From Streptomyces sp. NBC_01283 (GTDB lineage: Bacteria; Actinomycetota; Actinomycetes; Streptomycetales; Streptomycetaceae): a DNA stretch of 64,000 bases. This document shows, piece by piece, positions 17,660 through 25,881 of the stretch (position 1 is the first letter of the stretch; each line of letters opens with the position of its first letter). A program made the translations under genes and the position numbers. Below the pieces are notes generated by a model, which had not been told where the DNA came from, made no database searches, and saw only the letters and a program-made list of their open reading frames with translations. The stretch lies in NCBI RefSeq assembly GCF_041435335.1, contig NZ_CP108430.1, forward strand, positions 434,001 through 498,000. Direction: 5' to 3'.

Positions 17660-18190
17660 AGGGGCCGCCCCTCGATCGTTGTGTTGTCGCGCCGGTGCGG
17701 CGAGGCTAGAGGCGGGGGAGGTCACCGGTCGTGTGCCACTGTGCACAAGGCGCGAGGGGACGATGCTACGAACCGTCACTGGGCGCAGGGGCGCCGAGCG
17801 TGCACGACGTCGCCGGCCTGCCGTGCCCCGCACTTCCGACCGCGAGGCGTTGTGGTCACCTCCACAGCGCCCTGCCCTCCTCGTGTTCGCGGGCGCGGGG
17901 CGCGGGGCGCGGGCGCGGTAGGCGATCATGCGGCGCAGGAGTGCTGTGGGCACCGGACTTGCGGTCGCCGCCCAGCGCACAGCCTTCGACGCCCAAAGCG
18001 GGCAAGGTTCCAACCGGCGCCAACACAACATCCACCTCCTGCCGGAGTACTACGGCCAGGTGGAGTCTGGACGCGAGACGGTCGACGTCGCTGCTGAGCA
18101 CCGCGGACTTCGAACGCATCGACCCCGACGACCGCGCGAGAACCTGTTGGCGGCCTCCGCTATTGCTGACGTATCAATAGGGTGTCCCCC
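17660..18190. other. Long intergenic stretch without recognised genes
   Basis: About 530 bases between divergent genes. Several overlapping short frames exist but none has a ribosome site plus family motif. It must contain the promoters for the GNAT-AAA gene (leftwards) and the permease gene (rightwards). I cannot assign boxes with confidence. Confidence 0.45.
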
Positions 18191-19330
18191 ATGCCTGCCA
18201 CGCTGAGTTCCACTAAAACCGCTGCCGCGCTCCGCAGATCGGCACGGGTCTCCGTCGAGTTGCTGCTGGTTCTTGTCGCCGCCATGGCGGCCCTGTGGAT
18301 TCTCGGTCGGATGTGGTCGGTCCTCTGGCCGCTCATAGTGGGCCTCTTGCTCACCACACTGACGTGGCCTCTGGCCCACTTCCTACGCCGACGCGGCTGG
18401 CCCCCCGCCCTGGCCGCCTCGGTGGTGACCGTGCTGTTCCTCCTGGCCGCCGCGGGCATCGTGGCGCTGATCGCCGTGCCGGTGGCCTCCGAGTCCGGCG
18501 AACTGACCGACGGCGTGACCGAAGGTATCGAGAAGTTGCGCCAGTGGGCCGCCGGGCCACCCCTCAACATCGGCGACGCCCAGATCTCAGGCGGAGTCGA
18601 CTCGGCGACCGCGCAGATCAAGGACAGCGTCGGCAGCATGGTGACCACTCTCTTCACAGGAGTGAGCACCGTGTTGAACGGGGTGGTCACCGCGATCCTG
18701 GCACTCTTCTTGATGTTCTTCTTCCTCAAGGACGGCCCGCGCTTCCTTCCGTGGCTCGCCCGTCAGCTCCCCGGCCGGCTCGCCACCGACATCCCGATCG
18801 TGGCGGCGCGCAGCTGGGACACTCTGGGCGCATTCGTACGTTCCCAGGCCTTCGTCGGCATGCTCGACGCGATCTTCATCGGTCTGGGCCTGTGGATCCT
18901 GAGTGTGCCCCTCGTGCTCCCGCTGGCGGTACTGACCTTCGTATCGGCGTTCGTGCCGATCGTGGGCGCCCTGTTCGCCGGCTTGGTGGCGGTGCTCATC
19001 GCTTTGGTGTCCAACGGTCTGACAGACGCGCTGATCGTGCTGGTGATCATCGTCGTGGTGCAGCAACTCGAGGGCAACGTGTTCCAGCCGATCATCCAAA
19101 GTCGGGGGCTGGGCCTGCACGCGGGAGTGATCCTGCTGGCGGTCACACTGGGCGCGAACCTGGCCGGCGTCGTGGGCAGCCTGCTCGCGGTACCGGTAGC
19201 GGCGCTGATCGCGGTGGTCTGGAACTATCTGCGCGAGCAGCTCAGCGACCCACCACAGGAGCCCGCGGCCGACGACACACCCCCCGCTTCCACGCCCCCT
19301 CCCAACTCCCCCTCCCATCCTCAGCCTTGA
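18191..19330 (+). CDS. AI-2E (PerM)-family transporter
   Basis: Polytopic membrane protein of 379 residues in the AI-2 exporter family. About eight hydrophobic segments are visible. The pattern is two N-terminal helices, a long periplasmic loop (GIEKLRQWAAGPPLN), and paired helices ending with the conserved FLMFFFLKDGPRFLPWL and FVPIVGALFAGLVAVLIAL regions. The late motif GNVFQPIIQSRGLGLH is highly typical. The C-terminus is a Pro/Ser-rich tail. ATG 18191 has a weak AGGG upstream; the in-frame GTG at 18182 is also possible. The substrate is unknown: many members do not transport autoinducer-2, and some are Na+/H+ exchangers. Confidence 0.93.
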   Translation: MPATLSSTKTAAALRRSARVSVELLLVLVAAMAALWILGRMWSVLWPLIVGLLLTTLTWPLAHFLRRRGWPPALAASVVTVLFLLAAAGIVALIAVPVASESGELTDGVTEGIEKLRQWAAGPPLNIGDAQISGGVDSATAQIKDSVGSMVTTLFTGVSTVLNGVVTAILALFLMFFFLKDGPRFLPWLARQLPGRLATDIPIVAARSWDTLGAFVRSQAFVGMLDAIFIGLGLWILSVPLVLPLAVLTFVSAFVPIVGALFAGLVAVLIALVSNGLTDALIVLVIIVVVQQLEGNVFQPIIQSRGLGLHAGVILLAVTLGANLAGVVGSLLAVPVAALIAVVWNYLREQLSDPPQEPAADDTPPASTPPPNSPSHPQP

Positions 19331-19343
19331 TGGGGATTCACGT

Positions 19344-19673
19344 TTGGACTCTGACCGGAGTTCCACCGGCGGCCCGACGACACGGTGTCCGGGGCGTCGG
19401 GCGAGAGCCCAGCGGGCGCACTCCTCTTGCGAGCGAAGTCTCGCCGAACGGCCGCTGACCGGGCAGACGTTGCAGGTCTGGCTTCGAGTGTTGCGGTTGT
19501 TCTGCTACCGGCCGTCCTGTCGACGAAATACCTTCGGCGAACGGCATCGACGCTCCAGCCTCGGCACGAAGCAGTGGCTTCGTGCGGTCGCCGTCGAGTT
19601 GGGCGGCAGAGCCGGTGAACGGCCGTGCGGTTCAACTGCGCTGATGAACGGCCGTGCGGTTCAACTGCACTGA
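19344..19673 (+). pseudogene. ISL3-family transposase, N-terminal fragment
   Basis: This frame carries the N-terminal zinc-finger and helix-turn-helix region of an ISL3 transposase. The pattern ERSLAERPLTGQTLQVWLRVLRLFC precedes YRPSCRRNTFGER, where C-x4-C survives, and then LRAVAVELGGRAGERPC. The first Cys pair (usually CGTRS) is lost and there are no downstream catalytic parts. The fragment ends in a 29-bp tandem duplication. It is a relic and does not join simply to the C-terminal fragment at 15081. Confidence 0.75.
19616..19673. repeat. Tandem duplication of 29 bp
   Basis: Two adjacent copies of TGAACGGCCGTGCGGTTCAA plus nine more bases (19616-19644 and 19645-19673), differing at one base. 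It lies at the end of the ISL3 remnant, just downstream of the SRPBCC gene's stop. Confidence 0.85.
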
Positions 19674-19705
19674 ACCGGCTCGGCTGACTCATCGCGCGGT
19701 GCGGG

Positions 19706-20122
19706 TCAGGCGGTGGCGGCCAGGGTCTGGGCAAGGTTGTCCAGGACGTGGGGCCAGCCGTTGCCCATGCCCGCGAGAGCCTGTCGTCCCATCGGGGAGT
19801 CGAGGTCGAAGCCCGCGTGGGTCAGGACGAGGCGGGTGCCGCCGTCTTCGGGGTGCAGGGTCCAGGTGATGGTGGTGTCGAGGACGCCCTCGGCGAACCG
19901 GTAGGCCAGCAGACGCTCGTCGTCCACCTCTGTCACCTCGCAGGACTGGTGGCCGAAGTTGTTGCCCATGTCGAAGGTGAAGCGGTGTCCGACGACGGGC
20001 TTGACATCTCCGGCGGCCCACCAGCGGGCATGAAGCTCGGGTTCGGTCAGGGCCTTCCACACCGCCGCCGGGGGGTGGGGGAGGAACTTCTCGCAGGTGA
20101 TCGTGTCGTTTTCGGTCGTCAC
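19706..20122 (-). CDS. SRPBCC (Aha1/START-like) domain protein
   Basis: A 138-residue member of the SRPBCC fold that binds hydrophobic ligands. Family marks are the opening FLPHPPAAVWKALTEPELHARWWAAGDVKPVVGHRF and the closing RLVLTHAGFD followed by GWPHVLDNLAQTL. The start overlaps the stop of the upstream ArsR gene by 4 bases (ATGA type), so both are translated from one mRNA. ArsR/SRPBCC pairs are common in actinobacteria, and the ArsR protein is thought to control expression of its partner. The ligand is unknown. Confidence 0.92.
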   Translation of the reverse strand: MTTENDTITCEKFLPHPPAAVWKALTEPELHARWWAAGDVKPVVGHRFTFDMGNNFGHQSCEVTEVDDERLLAYRFAEGVLDTTITWTLHPEDGGTRLVLTHAGFDLDSPMGRQALAGMGNGWPHVLDNLAQTLAATA

Positions 20123-20433
20123 GTTCCGTCTTCCTCGTCCAGGAGATCGGACAGCGCCTCAAGACGCTGTTTCCAGTAGTGCTCGAACGGATGCAGCCAC
20201 TCGCTCACCTCGGCCAGCCGGGCCGGTTCGAGGTGGTGGAAGCGGTGTCGACCACGCGGCTCCTCCCGTACCAGCCCAGCGTTACGAAGCACCGCCAGAT
20301 GCTCGGAGACGGCGGGCCGCCCGAGCTCGAACATCCCGGCCAGCTCACCAGTGGAGCGAGGCCCGGAACGCAGGCTTTCGAGCAGTTTGCGGCGTACCGG
20401 ATTAGCCAGCACGCCGAACACATCCGTAGGCAT
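20119..20433 (-). CDS. ArsR-family regulator, first gene of an ArsR-SRPBCC operon
   Basis: A 104-residue winged-helix repressor: VFGVLANPVRRKLLESLRSGPRSTGEL (residues about 5-31), recognition helix RPAVSEHLAVLRNAGLV, wing EPRGRHRFHHL, then the helix HPFEHYWKQRLEALSDLL typical of the PadR-like ArsR subgroup partnered with SRPBCC proteins. ATG 20433 is chosen because the alternative ATG at 20484 would place coding sequence across a perfect 14-bp inverted repeat that looks like the operator. Autoregulation through that repeat is likely. Confidence 0.9.
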   Translation of the reverse strand: MPTDVFGVLANPVRRKLLESLRSGPRSTGELAGMFELGRPAVSEHLAVLRNAGLVREEPRGRHRFHHLEPARLAEVSEWLHPFEHYWKQRLEALSDLLDEEDGT

Positions 20434-20442
20434 CACGACAGC

Positions 20443-20484
20443 ATGTGTCGGAGAAACCCGACGCGTCGACTTTCTCCGACACAT
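20443..20484 (-). promoter_or_regulatory. Operator candidate: 14-bp inverted repeat upstream of arsR
   Basis: ATGTGTCGGAGAAA (20443-20456) is repeated exactly inverted as TTTCTCCGACACAT (20471-20484), with a 14-base spacer. Its position 10 bases upstream of the ArsR start codon fits a repressor-binding site. Confidence 0.75.
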
Positions 20485-20768
20485 TCACGGGCGGGACCCA
20501 GACGCCTGTCTGGATCCCGCAAGCGCGCAGGCCAGGGCCATCATGCCCCAGGCAGGACAGGCATTGCCGTCTGCGCACACACCCTCACCGCCACCATCCG
20601 AGCCGACACGGATGCCGCTCCGACAGCGCGCAGCCCACTGCCGATGTCGCCCCAAACCCCTGTCGGTCAAACGGAGTTCACGCGAACGCCTCGTTTGTTG
20701 AAGTGCCAACTGTGGGAATGACAGAGCTTGTTGAGACGGAAGTGTCATCCCCCCCCACAGGAGGCCCC

Positions 20769-21254
20769 ATGCGCCCTCGACTGACCGCTCTCGCCGTAAG
20801 CACAGCTGCCCTCACCCTGGCCATGGGAGTGGCTGCCGCCCCCGCGTCCGCCGTGCCCGCTGACAAGGCGCAGGTGCTCAGCCAGTGGACCCAGACCGAC
20901 GCGGGCAGTTACAACGCCTGGGTGTCGGCCAATGCCAACCAGGGGGCCTGGAGCGCGTACCAGTTCAACTGGTCCACCGACTACTGCTCCAGCTCGCCCG
21001 ACAACCCCCTCGGCTTCCCCTTCAAGACGTCCTGCGCCCGGCACGACTTCGGGTACCGCAACTACAAGGAGGCGGGCACCTTCAGCGCCAACAAGGCCCG
21101 CGTCGACAGCGCCTTCTACGAGGACCTGAAGAGAGTGTGCGCTCGGTACAGCGGCGCGACGCAGACCACGTGCAACGGGACGGCCTGGACCTACTACCAG
21201 GCCGTCGACAAGCTCGGCTTCTCCGGCGTTGTGGGCGACGGGGCCACCATCTGA
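20769..21254 (+). CDS. Secreted phospholipase A2 (prokaryotic PLA2 family)
   Basis: A 161-residue exported phospholipase A2 that hydrolyses the sn-2 ester of phospholipids, normally with calcium. The Sec signal is MRPRLTALAV...APASA, cleaved near residue 29. The catalytic helix is CARHDFGYRNYK with the His-Asp pair near residue 91, and the Ca2+ site is likely formed with the loop around DYCSSSPDNP. Four Cys residues can form two disulfides. Size matches the streptomycete PLA2 type. The ATG has GGAGG eight bases upstream. It is a single gene closed by the hairpin at 21274. Confidence 0.95.
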   Translation: MRPRLTALAVSTAALTLAMGVAAAPASAVPADKAQVLSQWTQTDAGSYNAWVSANANQGAWSAYQFNWSTDYCSSSPDNPLGFPFKTSCARHDFGYRNYKEAGTFSANKARVDSAFYEDLKRVCARYSGATQTTCNGTAWTYYQAVDKLGFSGVVGDGATI

Positions 21255-21273
21255 CCCGTCGCTCATCTGCACG

Positions 21274-21306
21274 AAGGGCGGTGACCGCGTGCGGGTCACC
21301 GCCCTT
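21274..21306 (+). terminator. Strong hairpin terminator after phospholipase A2
   Basis: A perfect 13-bp stem AAGGGCGGTGACC/GGTCACCGCCCTT with a 7-base loop, 19 bases after the stop codon. Confidence 0.9.
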
Positions 21307-21640
21307 GCTCTGCCCCACGGCCGCGGCAGGCCCGCCCCCGGAGGCTGCCTACCTGCTGGAGTGCAATGTGCTCACGGTCCGCGCGGCGGCCCGGCGCCTC
21401 CACGGCGGCGCGGTCAAGCCTGCCGGACGCCTCACGCCTGGGGCGTTCGGCCAGGGTGTGCGGCGACAACGACCGTGCCGCGCCGGCACGGCGCTGGACG
21501 TCTCCGAAGTACCGGAACCACCCGCAACGCGCCCAGACCACCACCGACGCCATCGGCGAGGCCGTCGCCCAGGCCATGAAAGCCATGCCCCATCAACGCG
21601 ACCGGATACGACAGTCAGCAACCAACCTCGTCCAAGCCGA
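21307..21640. other. Intergenic stretch, possibly relic coding
   Basis: About 330 bases between the PLA2 terminator and the convergent VOC gene. A plus-strand frame (21366-21644) stays open and has host-like bias in its second half, but I recognise no family and no ribosome site. Confidence 0.4.
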
Positions 21641-22051
21641 TTAGCTGGCCTTGGGCCACGTCGGGCCCTGGTCGGTCCAGACGACACCCTTGTTGCGGCA
21701 CAGGCAGAAGGGGTGGCCGATCGGGTCGGTGTAGACCTGCCAGCCGTAGCCGTTGGGGCCGATGAAGTCCTGCCTCAGCGTCGCGCCGAGGTCGAGGACG
21801 CGGCGCTGCTCGGACTCGATCTCGTCCACTTCGAAGTCGAGGTGGAACTGCTTGGGGTGCTCGGTGTCGGGCCACTGCGGAGCGCGGTAGTCCTCGACCC
21901 GGATGAATGCCAGCTCGATCTCGCCGAACTGGATGCCGGCCCAGTCCTCGGAGCTGCCTTCCTTGATCGGACGGCCCGTCACCTCGGAGTAGAAAGCCGC
22001 CAGCTTCATCGTGTCCGGGCAGTCGATAATGAAATCGGTGAGTCGCAGCAT
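21641..22051 (-). CDS. VOC-superfamily (glyoxalase-like) protein
   Basis: A 136-residue protein with the paired beta-alpha-beta-beta-beta layout of glyoxalase/bleomycin-resistance proteins. Marks are FIIDCPDTMKLAAFYSEVTG at the start, FHLDFEVDEIESEQRRVLDLGA in the middle, and YTDPIGHPFCLC at the end, the family's D-P-x-G-x-x-F-x-L pattern. His and Glu ligand positions are only partly evident, so metal catalysis is uncertain. ATG 22051 directly precedes the first beta strand; the longer frame is rejected. Single gene. Function could be binding or detoxifying a small electrophile. Confidence 0.9.
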   Translation of the reverse strand: MLRLTDFIIDCPDTMKLAAFYSEVTGRPIKEGSSEDWAGIQFGEIELAFIRVEDYRAPQWPDTEHPKQFHLDFEVDEIESEQRRVLDLGATLRQDFIGPNGYGWQVYTDPIGHPFCLCRNKGVVWTDQGPTWPKAS

Positions 22052-22272
22052 CCCGCGATCTTGCCACAGGCTCACACCTGACTTCGAGGAAAGCCTGAGC
22101 AAAGCCGGTCCGCAACGCCTCCGCGGCCCTCCCCCTCTCCCACCGCGAGCGCAGGCAACTCACCAGGTTCCCCTAGCCGAGCCTGCCCCGGGCCGCAGGT
22201 TTCCCGGGGCTCGACCGCCCGGGAGGCTGGTCCGGCGGCACAGACGGCCGACGCAAGGCACCTGATGTCGCG

Positions 22273-23012
22273 TCAGCCCGTGACCCCGGGGACGACCAGG
22301 CCGGTTTCGTACGCGATCACCACGGCGTGGGTCCGGTTCTGCGCGCCGAGCTTGGTCAGCACGTTCCCGACGTGTGTCTTCACCGTCTCCAGGCTCACCC
22401 TGCACGACTCCGCGATGTCCGGGTTGGAGCGGCCGGTGGCCATCAGACGCAGCATCTCCTCCTCCCGGCCCGCCAGCGCCGCCTGCGGCAGCGCCTCGGC
22501 GGATTCCCGTGGGCGGGCGGTGACCATCTGGCGCAGGGCCGCCGGGAAGAGGATCGCCTCGCCCGCCGCGACCACCCGCACCGCCTCCGCGATCTTGGGG
22601 ACGGGGAGCCGCTTGAGGACGAAGCCGCTGGCCCCGGCGCTGAGTGCGGCGGTGACGTAGTCGTCGTTCTCGAAGGTGGTGATCACCACGACTTTCGGCG
22701 GGTCGGCGGGCCCGGCGAGGAGCTGCCGAGTGGCTCTATGCCGCTGCGGCGCGGCATCCGTACGTCCATCAGGACCACGTCCGGCCGCAACTGCCGGGTC
22801 CGCTCGACCGCTTCGATGCCGTCGGCGGCTTCCCCGACGACGGTGATCCCGGGCTGCATGGCGAGCAGCGTGCGCAGACCGCTGCGGGTCACCGCGTCGT
22901 CGTCCGCGATCAGAAGTGTGGTGCAGCCGGAGGCGTCGGCGGTGTCAGTTGTGATGGCTGCGCTCGCGTCGGGGCCGGTCGCGACCGCTGCGCTCGCTGG
23001 TGAGCCGATCAT
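22273..23012 (-). pseudogene. Two-component response regulator (NarL/LuxR type) broken by a one-base frameshift
   Basis: The gene reads in two frames. From the ATG at 23012 the receiver domain is visible (TLLIADDDAVTRSGLRTLL, phospho-acceptor Asp in VVLMDVRMPRRSGIE). At about 22725 the frame shifts: GAGCCACTCGG encodes PLG where other regulators have ATRQLLA, one G short. In the next frame the rest continues perfectly (VVITTFENDDYVTAALSAGASGF, then the LuxR helix-turn-helix EEEMLRLMATGRSNPDIAE to the end). The start overlaps the stop of the kinase gene by 4 bases. Either a true single-base deletion or a sequencing error. If real, DNA binding is lost. Confidence 0.85.
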
Positions 23013-23674
23013 GCGGGCAAGCGTACTGGCAGGCGGACCGCGAGCCGCCAGTGCTCCGGTCCGTCCGGGCCGGCCTCGATGTCGCCGTGCAGGAGCCGCA
23101 CGCGCTCCAAGAGGCCGGGCAGTCCGTGCCCGGACGTCGGGAAGGCATCTGGGCTCGTTCCGCTCCCAGCTCCTCCGGTCCGGTTGACCACGTCGAGCTC
23201 CAGTGAGTCCGACGCGGCCGCCACCTTGACCCGGATAGGGCCGCCCTCTCCGTGCCGCAGCGCGTTCGTCAGCCCTTCCTGCAGGATCCGGTACGCCGCC
23301 CGGGAGAGCGTTCCCTGCACCTGTGCGTAGTCGCCCGACAGCTCCGGCTCCACCACCGCGCCCGCGTGCCGCAGCCGGTCGAGCAGTTCGGGCAGGTCGG
23401 CCAGGGTCCGGGCCGGCGCCGTTCCCGCCTTCTCCTCGCGCAGCACGCCCAGCACATAGTCCAGGTCCTCCAGGGCGGCCCGGGTCGACTCCTCGATGCT
23501 GCGCAGGGCAGCCCGCGCCGCCACCGGGTCGACACAGAGCACCTCGCCCGCCACCGCCGCCTGGATCGTGGCGGCCGTCAGGGTGTGCCCGATCGAGTCG
23601 TGCAACTCGTGGGCCAGCCGGTTTCGTTTGAACATGGCCATGCACCGGGTTCTTCGCGGCTCCCGGATGCTCAC
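23009..23674 (-). pseudogene. Sensor histidine kinase truncated at the N-terminus
   Basis: Only the core of a NarL-type histidine kinase remains. The phospho-acceptor His is in HELHDSIGHTLTAATIQAA (near residue 25 of this frame), the N-box region is YRILQEGLTNALRHGEG, and the G-box region is SGHGLPGLLERVRLLHG. The usual N-terminal membrane or sensor segment (over 150 residues) is missing. The sequence changes abruptly at about 23630-23645 into plus-strand peptidase sequence. GTG 23674 is just the first start of the truncated frame. The operon order kinase-regulator with ATGA overlap is preserved. Confidence 0.85.
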
Positions 23675-23800
23675 CGCCGCCGGCGGCGAGGGGCACGGCG
23701 TCCTCTACGCGCCCGACGGCAATCCCTGCGCGGACAAGGCCGCAACGTTCTACCTCACCACGGGCAGGCTCCCCGCCAAGGACGACCTGTCAGGCTCCGC
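23645..23800 (+). pseudogene. C-terminal fragment of a secreted TAP-like alpha/beta hydrolase (tripeptidyl aminopeptidase type)
   Basis: On the strand opposite the kinase, the last 50 residues of a secreted aminopeptidase of the SlpD/TAP-like family are recognisable: GSRMLTAAGGEGHGVLYAPD holds the catalytic His (GHG), then CADKAATFYLTTGRLPAKDD. The rest of the enzyme and its natural stop are gone. Its start marks the junction where the histidine kinase lost its N-terminus. Confidence 0.7.
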
Positions 23801-24166
23801 CCGGGCAGAAGTAGCAGCCGCGCACATCTCCCGTCCCAATGCCGTGCAGGTGGACGCAACGCCTCTGAAAGGGGCGGGCATCTCACGGAGATACCCAGGG
23901 CTGTGGGACCCGCGAATCCCAAACAGCACGCGACGGCCCCTCTCGCGCGGACTGTCCCGCATCCCCTCCCACGACCGGGCGATGCTGCGCGGAAGGGCTC
24001 CTCCCCACAGCAGAGCCCCGATGATCATTCGGCTATCGACCGGCCCGTGGCGCCGAAGGCTGCGGTGCGCTCTTCTCAGACCCACGCTCGTGCGACATCC
24101 TGGCTTGCAGGGGAGGTGCGGTGTTCTTGTCTCTGGAGCGTCGCGAGTGTGGGGGCGGGGTGGGTC
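23801..24166. other. Intergenic stretch, no recognised gene
   Basis: About 365 bases after the aminopeptidase remnant. The long minus-strand frame across it has no family motif and conflicts with the plus-strand gene at 24167. Probably debris plus promoter. Confidence 0.4.
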
Positions 24167-24886
24167 GTGCCACTTGATGTGCTGGTCAACCTCGTCGCAT
24201 CTCTCCTTGCCTTTCTGCTCGGGTGGCTCATACGCACTCTGGTCGCCTACTTCCGAAACACGCGCCCCGTCACTCGCTTGTGGCGGGTGAACCGTCGCTC
24301 CCCGGTGACTGCCGTTGTCGGCAGCGCCCATGATCGCGAGGCGCTCTGGGAGTCGGACGCCCTGGCAGCCATGAGTATCCGTCAGGGCCTCGCGCGTGAT
24401 CTGAGGATCCATTCGGTCACGACCATGAGGTCGTCCGCCTTCGACATGAGGGGTCACGCAGAAGAGAACATCGTCCTGATCGGCGGGCCTGCCATGAACG
24501 AGGTATGGAACGTTTATGCCGACAGGGTCAACGCCCCCTATGAGTTCCGGCGCGATGACAACGGATACTGGATCGAAGCCCGTGAAGGTGGTGCGTCTTT
24601 CGGCATCTCCGGCTCGGGCGGGCACGTTCGAGACCACGCTCTGATAGTGCTGGCTCGCAACCCCTTCGCGACGCAGAACAGGCTGCTCATGATGGCGGGT
24701 TGTGGCTTCTTGGCGACCCTGGCGGCGCCCGTGATCTTTGAGCCGGCCTATGCCCGGGACCTCACCCGGCGATTCGACACATCCCGATCTCTGGCCCTGG
24801 TTCTCGCTGTCGAGGATATAGACGGCTATATGCCCAGGCCCGTCGTCGTTGCACATGCGCACTTCACCCAGTCGCCCGGTCATTGA
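24167..24886 (+). CDS. Membrane-anchored protein of unknown function
   Basis: A 239-residue protein I cannot assign. Residues 3-25 form one transmembrane helix (VLVNLVASLLAFLLGWLIR) next to a basic linker (Arg-rich to residue 48). The cytoplasmic part opens with SPVTAVVGSAHDREALWESDALAAM, then has ENIVLIGGPAMNEVWNVYADRV and later DHALIVLARNPFATQNRLLMMAGCGFLATLAA. The IGG-P-x-N and N-P-F patterns resemble an alpha/beta nucleotide-like fold, but I do not name a family. GTG start; a Gly-rich purine run lies upstream. It stands alone and may be an accessory signalling protein. Confidence 0.65.
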   Translation: MPLDVLVNLVASLLAFLLGWLIRTLVAYFRNTRPVTRLWRVNRRSPVTAVVGSAHDREALWESDALAAMSIRQGLARDLRIHSVTTMRSSAFDMRGHAEENIVLIGGPAMNEVWNVYADRVNAPYEFRRDDNGYWIEAREGGASFGISGSGGHVRDHALIVLARNPFATQNRLLMMAGCGFLATLAAPVIFEPAYARDLTRRFDTSRSLALVLAVEDIDGYMPRPVVVAHAHFTQSPGH

Positions 24887-25032
24887 CAGCCCCGAGGAGG
24901 ACACCGGGTTCATCACAAGACGAACGCTGGGCCTTCCGCAAACCCGTGGTCGTTCTCCTCCGCGGTACCCACAGCACAGTCCCCAGCCGTCCGATGGCCA
25001 TGGCCCCACCGCACGACGCGAACTGCACGGAA

Positions 25033-25248
25033 TCAGATCCGCCGAGTGCCGCCTTTCCTGATCCAGTCCCACTTCATGGCGCACACCACAAAAGGTGAGA
25101 TGAGCATCGCAAGCATCCACAAGCCCACGCTTGCAGGCGAATAGATGTAGTAGTGCCATTCCACCGGCAGCAACGAAGGCGCAAGCAACAGGACGACCAG
25201 CGCCCCCCACACAGCCAATGTCACGGCTGCCATACGTGCCCCCACCAT
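25033..25248 (-). CDS. Small membrane protein, unknown
   Basis: A 71-residue protein with two clear hydrophobic helices: ARMAAVTLAVWGALVVLLLAP and SVGLWMLAMLISPFVVC, joined by a short loop VEWHYYIYSPA. The tail is basic (KWDWIRKGGTRRI), so the C-terminus is probably cytoplasmic. ATG 25248 has GGAG very close upstream; ATG 25233 or the GTG at 25320 are alternatives. No family recognised. Confidence is limited by small size. Confidence 0.5.
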   Translation of the reverse strand: MVGARMAAVTLAVWGALVVLLLAPSLLPVEWHYYIYSPASVGLWMLAMLISPFVVCAMKWDWIRKGGTRRI

Positions 25249-25475
25249 GGCTCCAGCCCCCCCCTGCCCGCCGACTCCCTGAAGGAGGACCGTAACGCCC
25301 ACCCAAAGGGGTGCCGCCACCAGGGGTACGCGCCCTCGCTTCTGGACTCATCACCAGGGCCTCGGGCCGCTCGCTCGGCACGCTGAGGAATAGTGCCCGT
25401 CCTCCAGATGCGTGAGCCTGCTTCGCCACGGTTGACCACCCGTAGCGCAACGGCAAGCGGAAGCGTTGCCAAAGC

Positions 25476-25679
25476 ATGACTACCGGCGATACGAAGCCAC
25501 CGGCCCACGGCCCGCTCCTTGCTGCGCACTGGCTCGACTCACCCCACGTCGACGGCAAGGAGTGCAGCTACCGAACTGAGCCGCCCGTCTACGAGCGGCT
25601 CAGTTCGGTGCGCACCATGATGCTCGGCATTGCATGCGTGGTGATTGTGGTGGCACTCGCGGCGGTGGTGGCCGGTTGA
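25476..25679 (+). CDS. Small C-tail-anchored membrane protein, unknown
   Basis: A 67-residue frame ending with an ideal membrane helix (MMLGIACVVIVVALAAVVAG) at the extreme C-terminus, after a polar N-terminal half. Such tail-anchored small proteins occur in streptomycetes, but I recognise no family. A perfect 14-bp hairpin (25571-25608) lies inside the frame and encodes the YRTEPPVYERLSS part. The hairpin could instead be a terminator, in which case this ORF is fortuitous. The ribosome site is weak. Confidence 0.4.
   Translation: MTTGDTKPPAHGPLLAAHWLDSPHVDGKECSYRTEPPVYERLSSVRTMMLGIACVVIVVALAAVVAG
25571..25608. terminator. Perfect 14-bp hairpin
   Basis: CCGAACTGAGCCGC and its exact complement flank a 10-base loop. 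It lies between the small membrane ORFs and the minus-strand IclR-type gene and could end transcription in either direction. It may also act within the small plus-strand ORF. Confidence 0.55.
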
Positions 25680-25881
25680 CCAGCCCCGCACGGAGTCCGG
25701 AGGCGAGGAATCTGTACTGCCTACCGGTCGCACCAGGGCCCCGAAGGAACTGCTGCACCATCTACCGGCCCTACACCTGCGCCGGCCTTCTGTTTCCGCC
25801 TGCCCGAGCGAACTGCTGCTCAGGGCTCCGTTCTCACCAAGGCGTGATCGGCCGGCCACTGCTCCACCGGGTCGGCCCGCC

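Noticed and set aside
21366..21644. 92-residue plus-strand ORF between PLA2 and VOC genes
   Set aside because: No ribosome site, no recognised family, and it overlaps the convergent gene end. Left as possible relic only.
23750..25558. 602-residue open frame on the minus strand
   Set aside because: It runs antisense across the plus-strand gene at 24167, has no family motifs, and its composition is that of an antisense frame in high-GC DNA.
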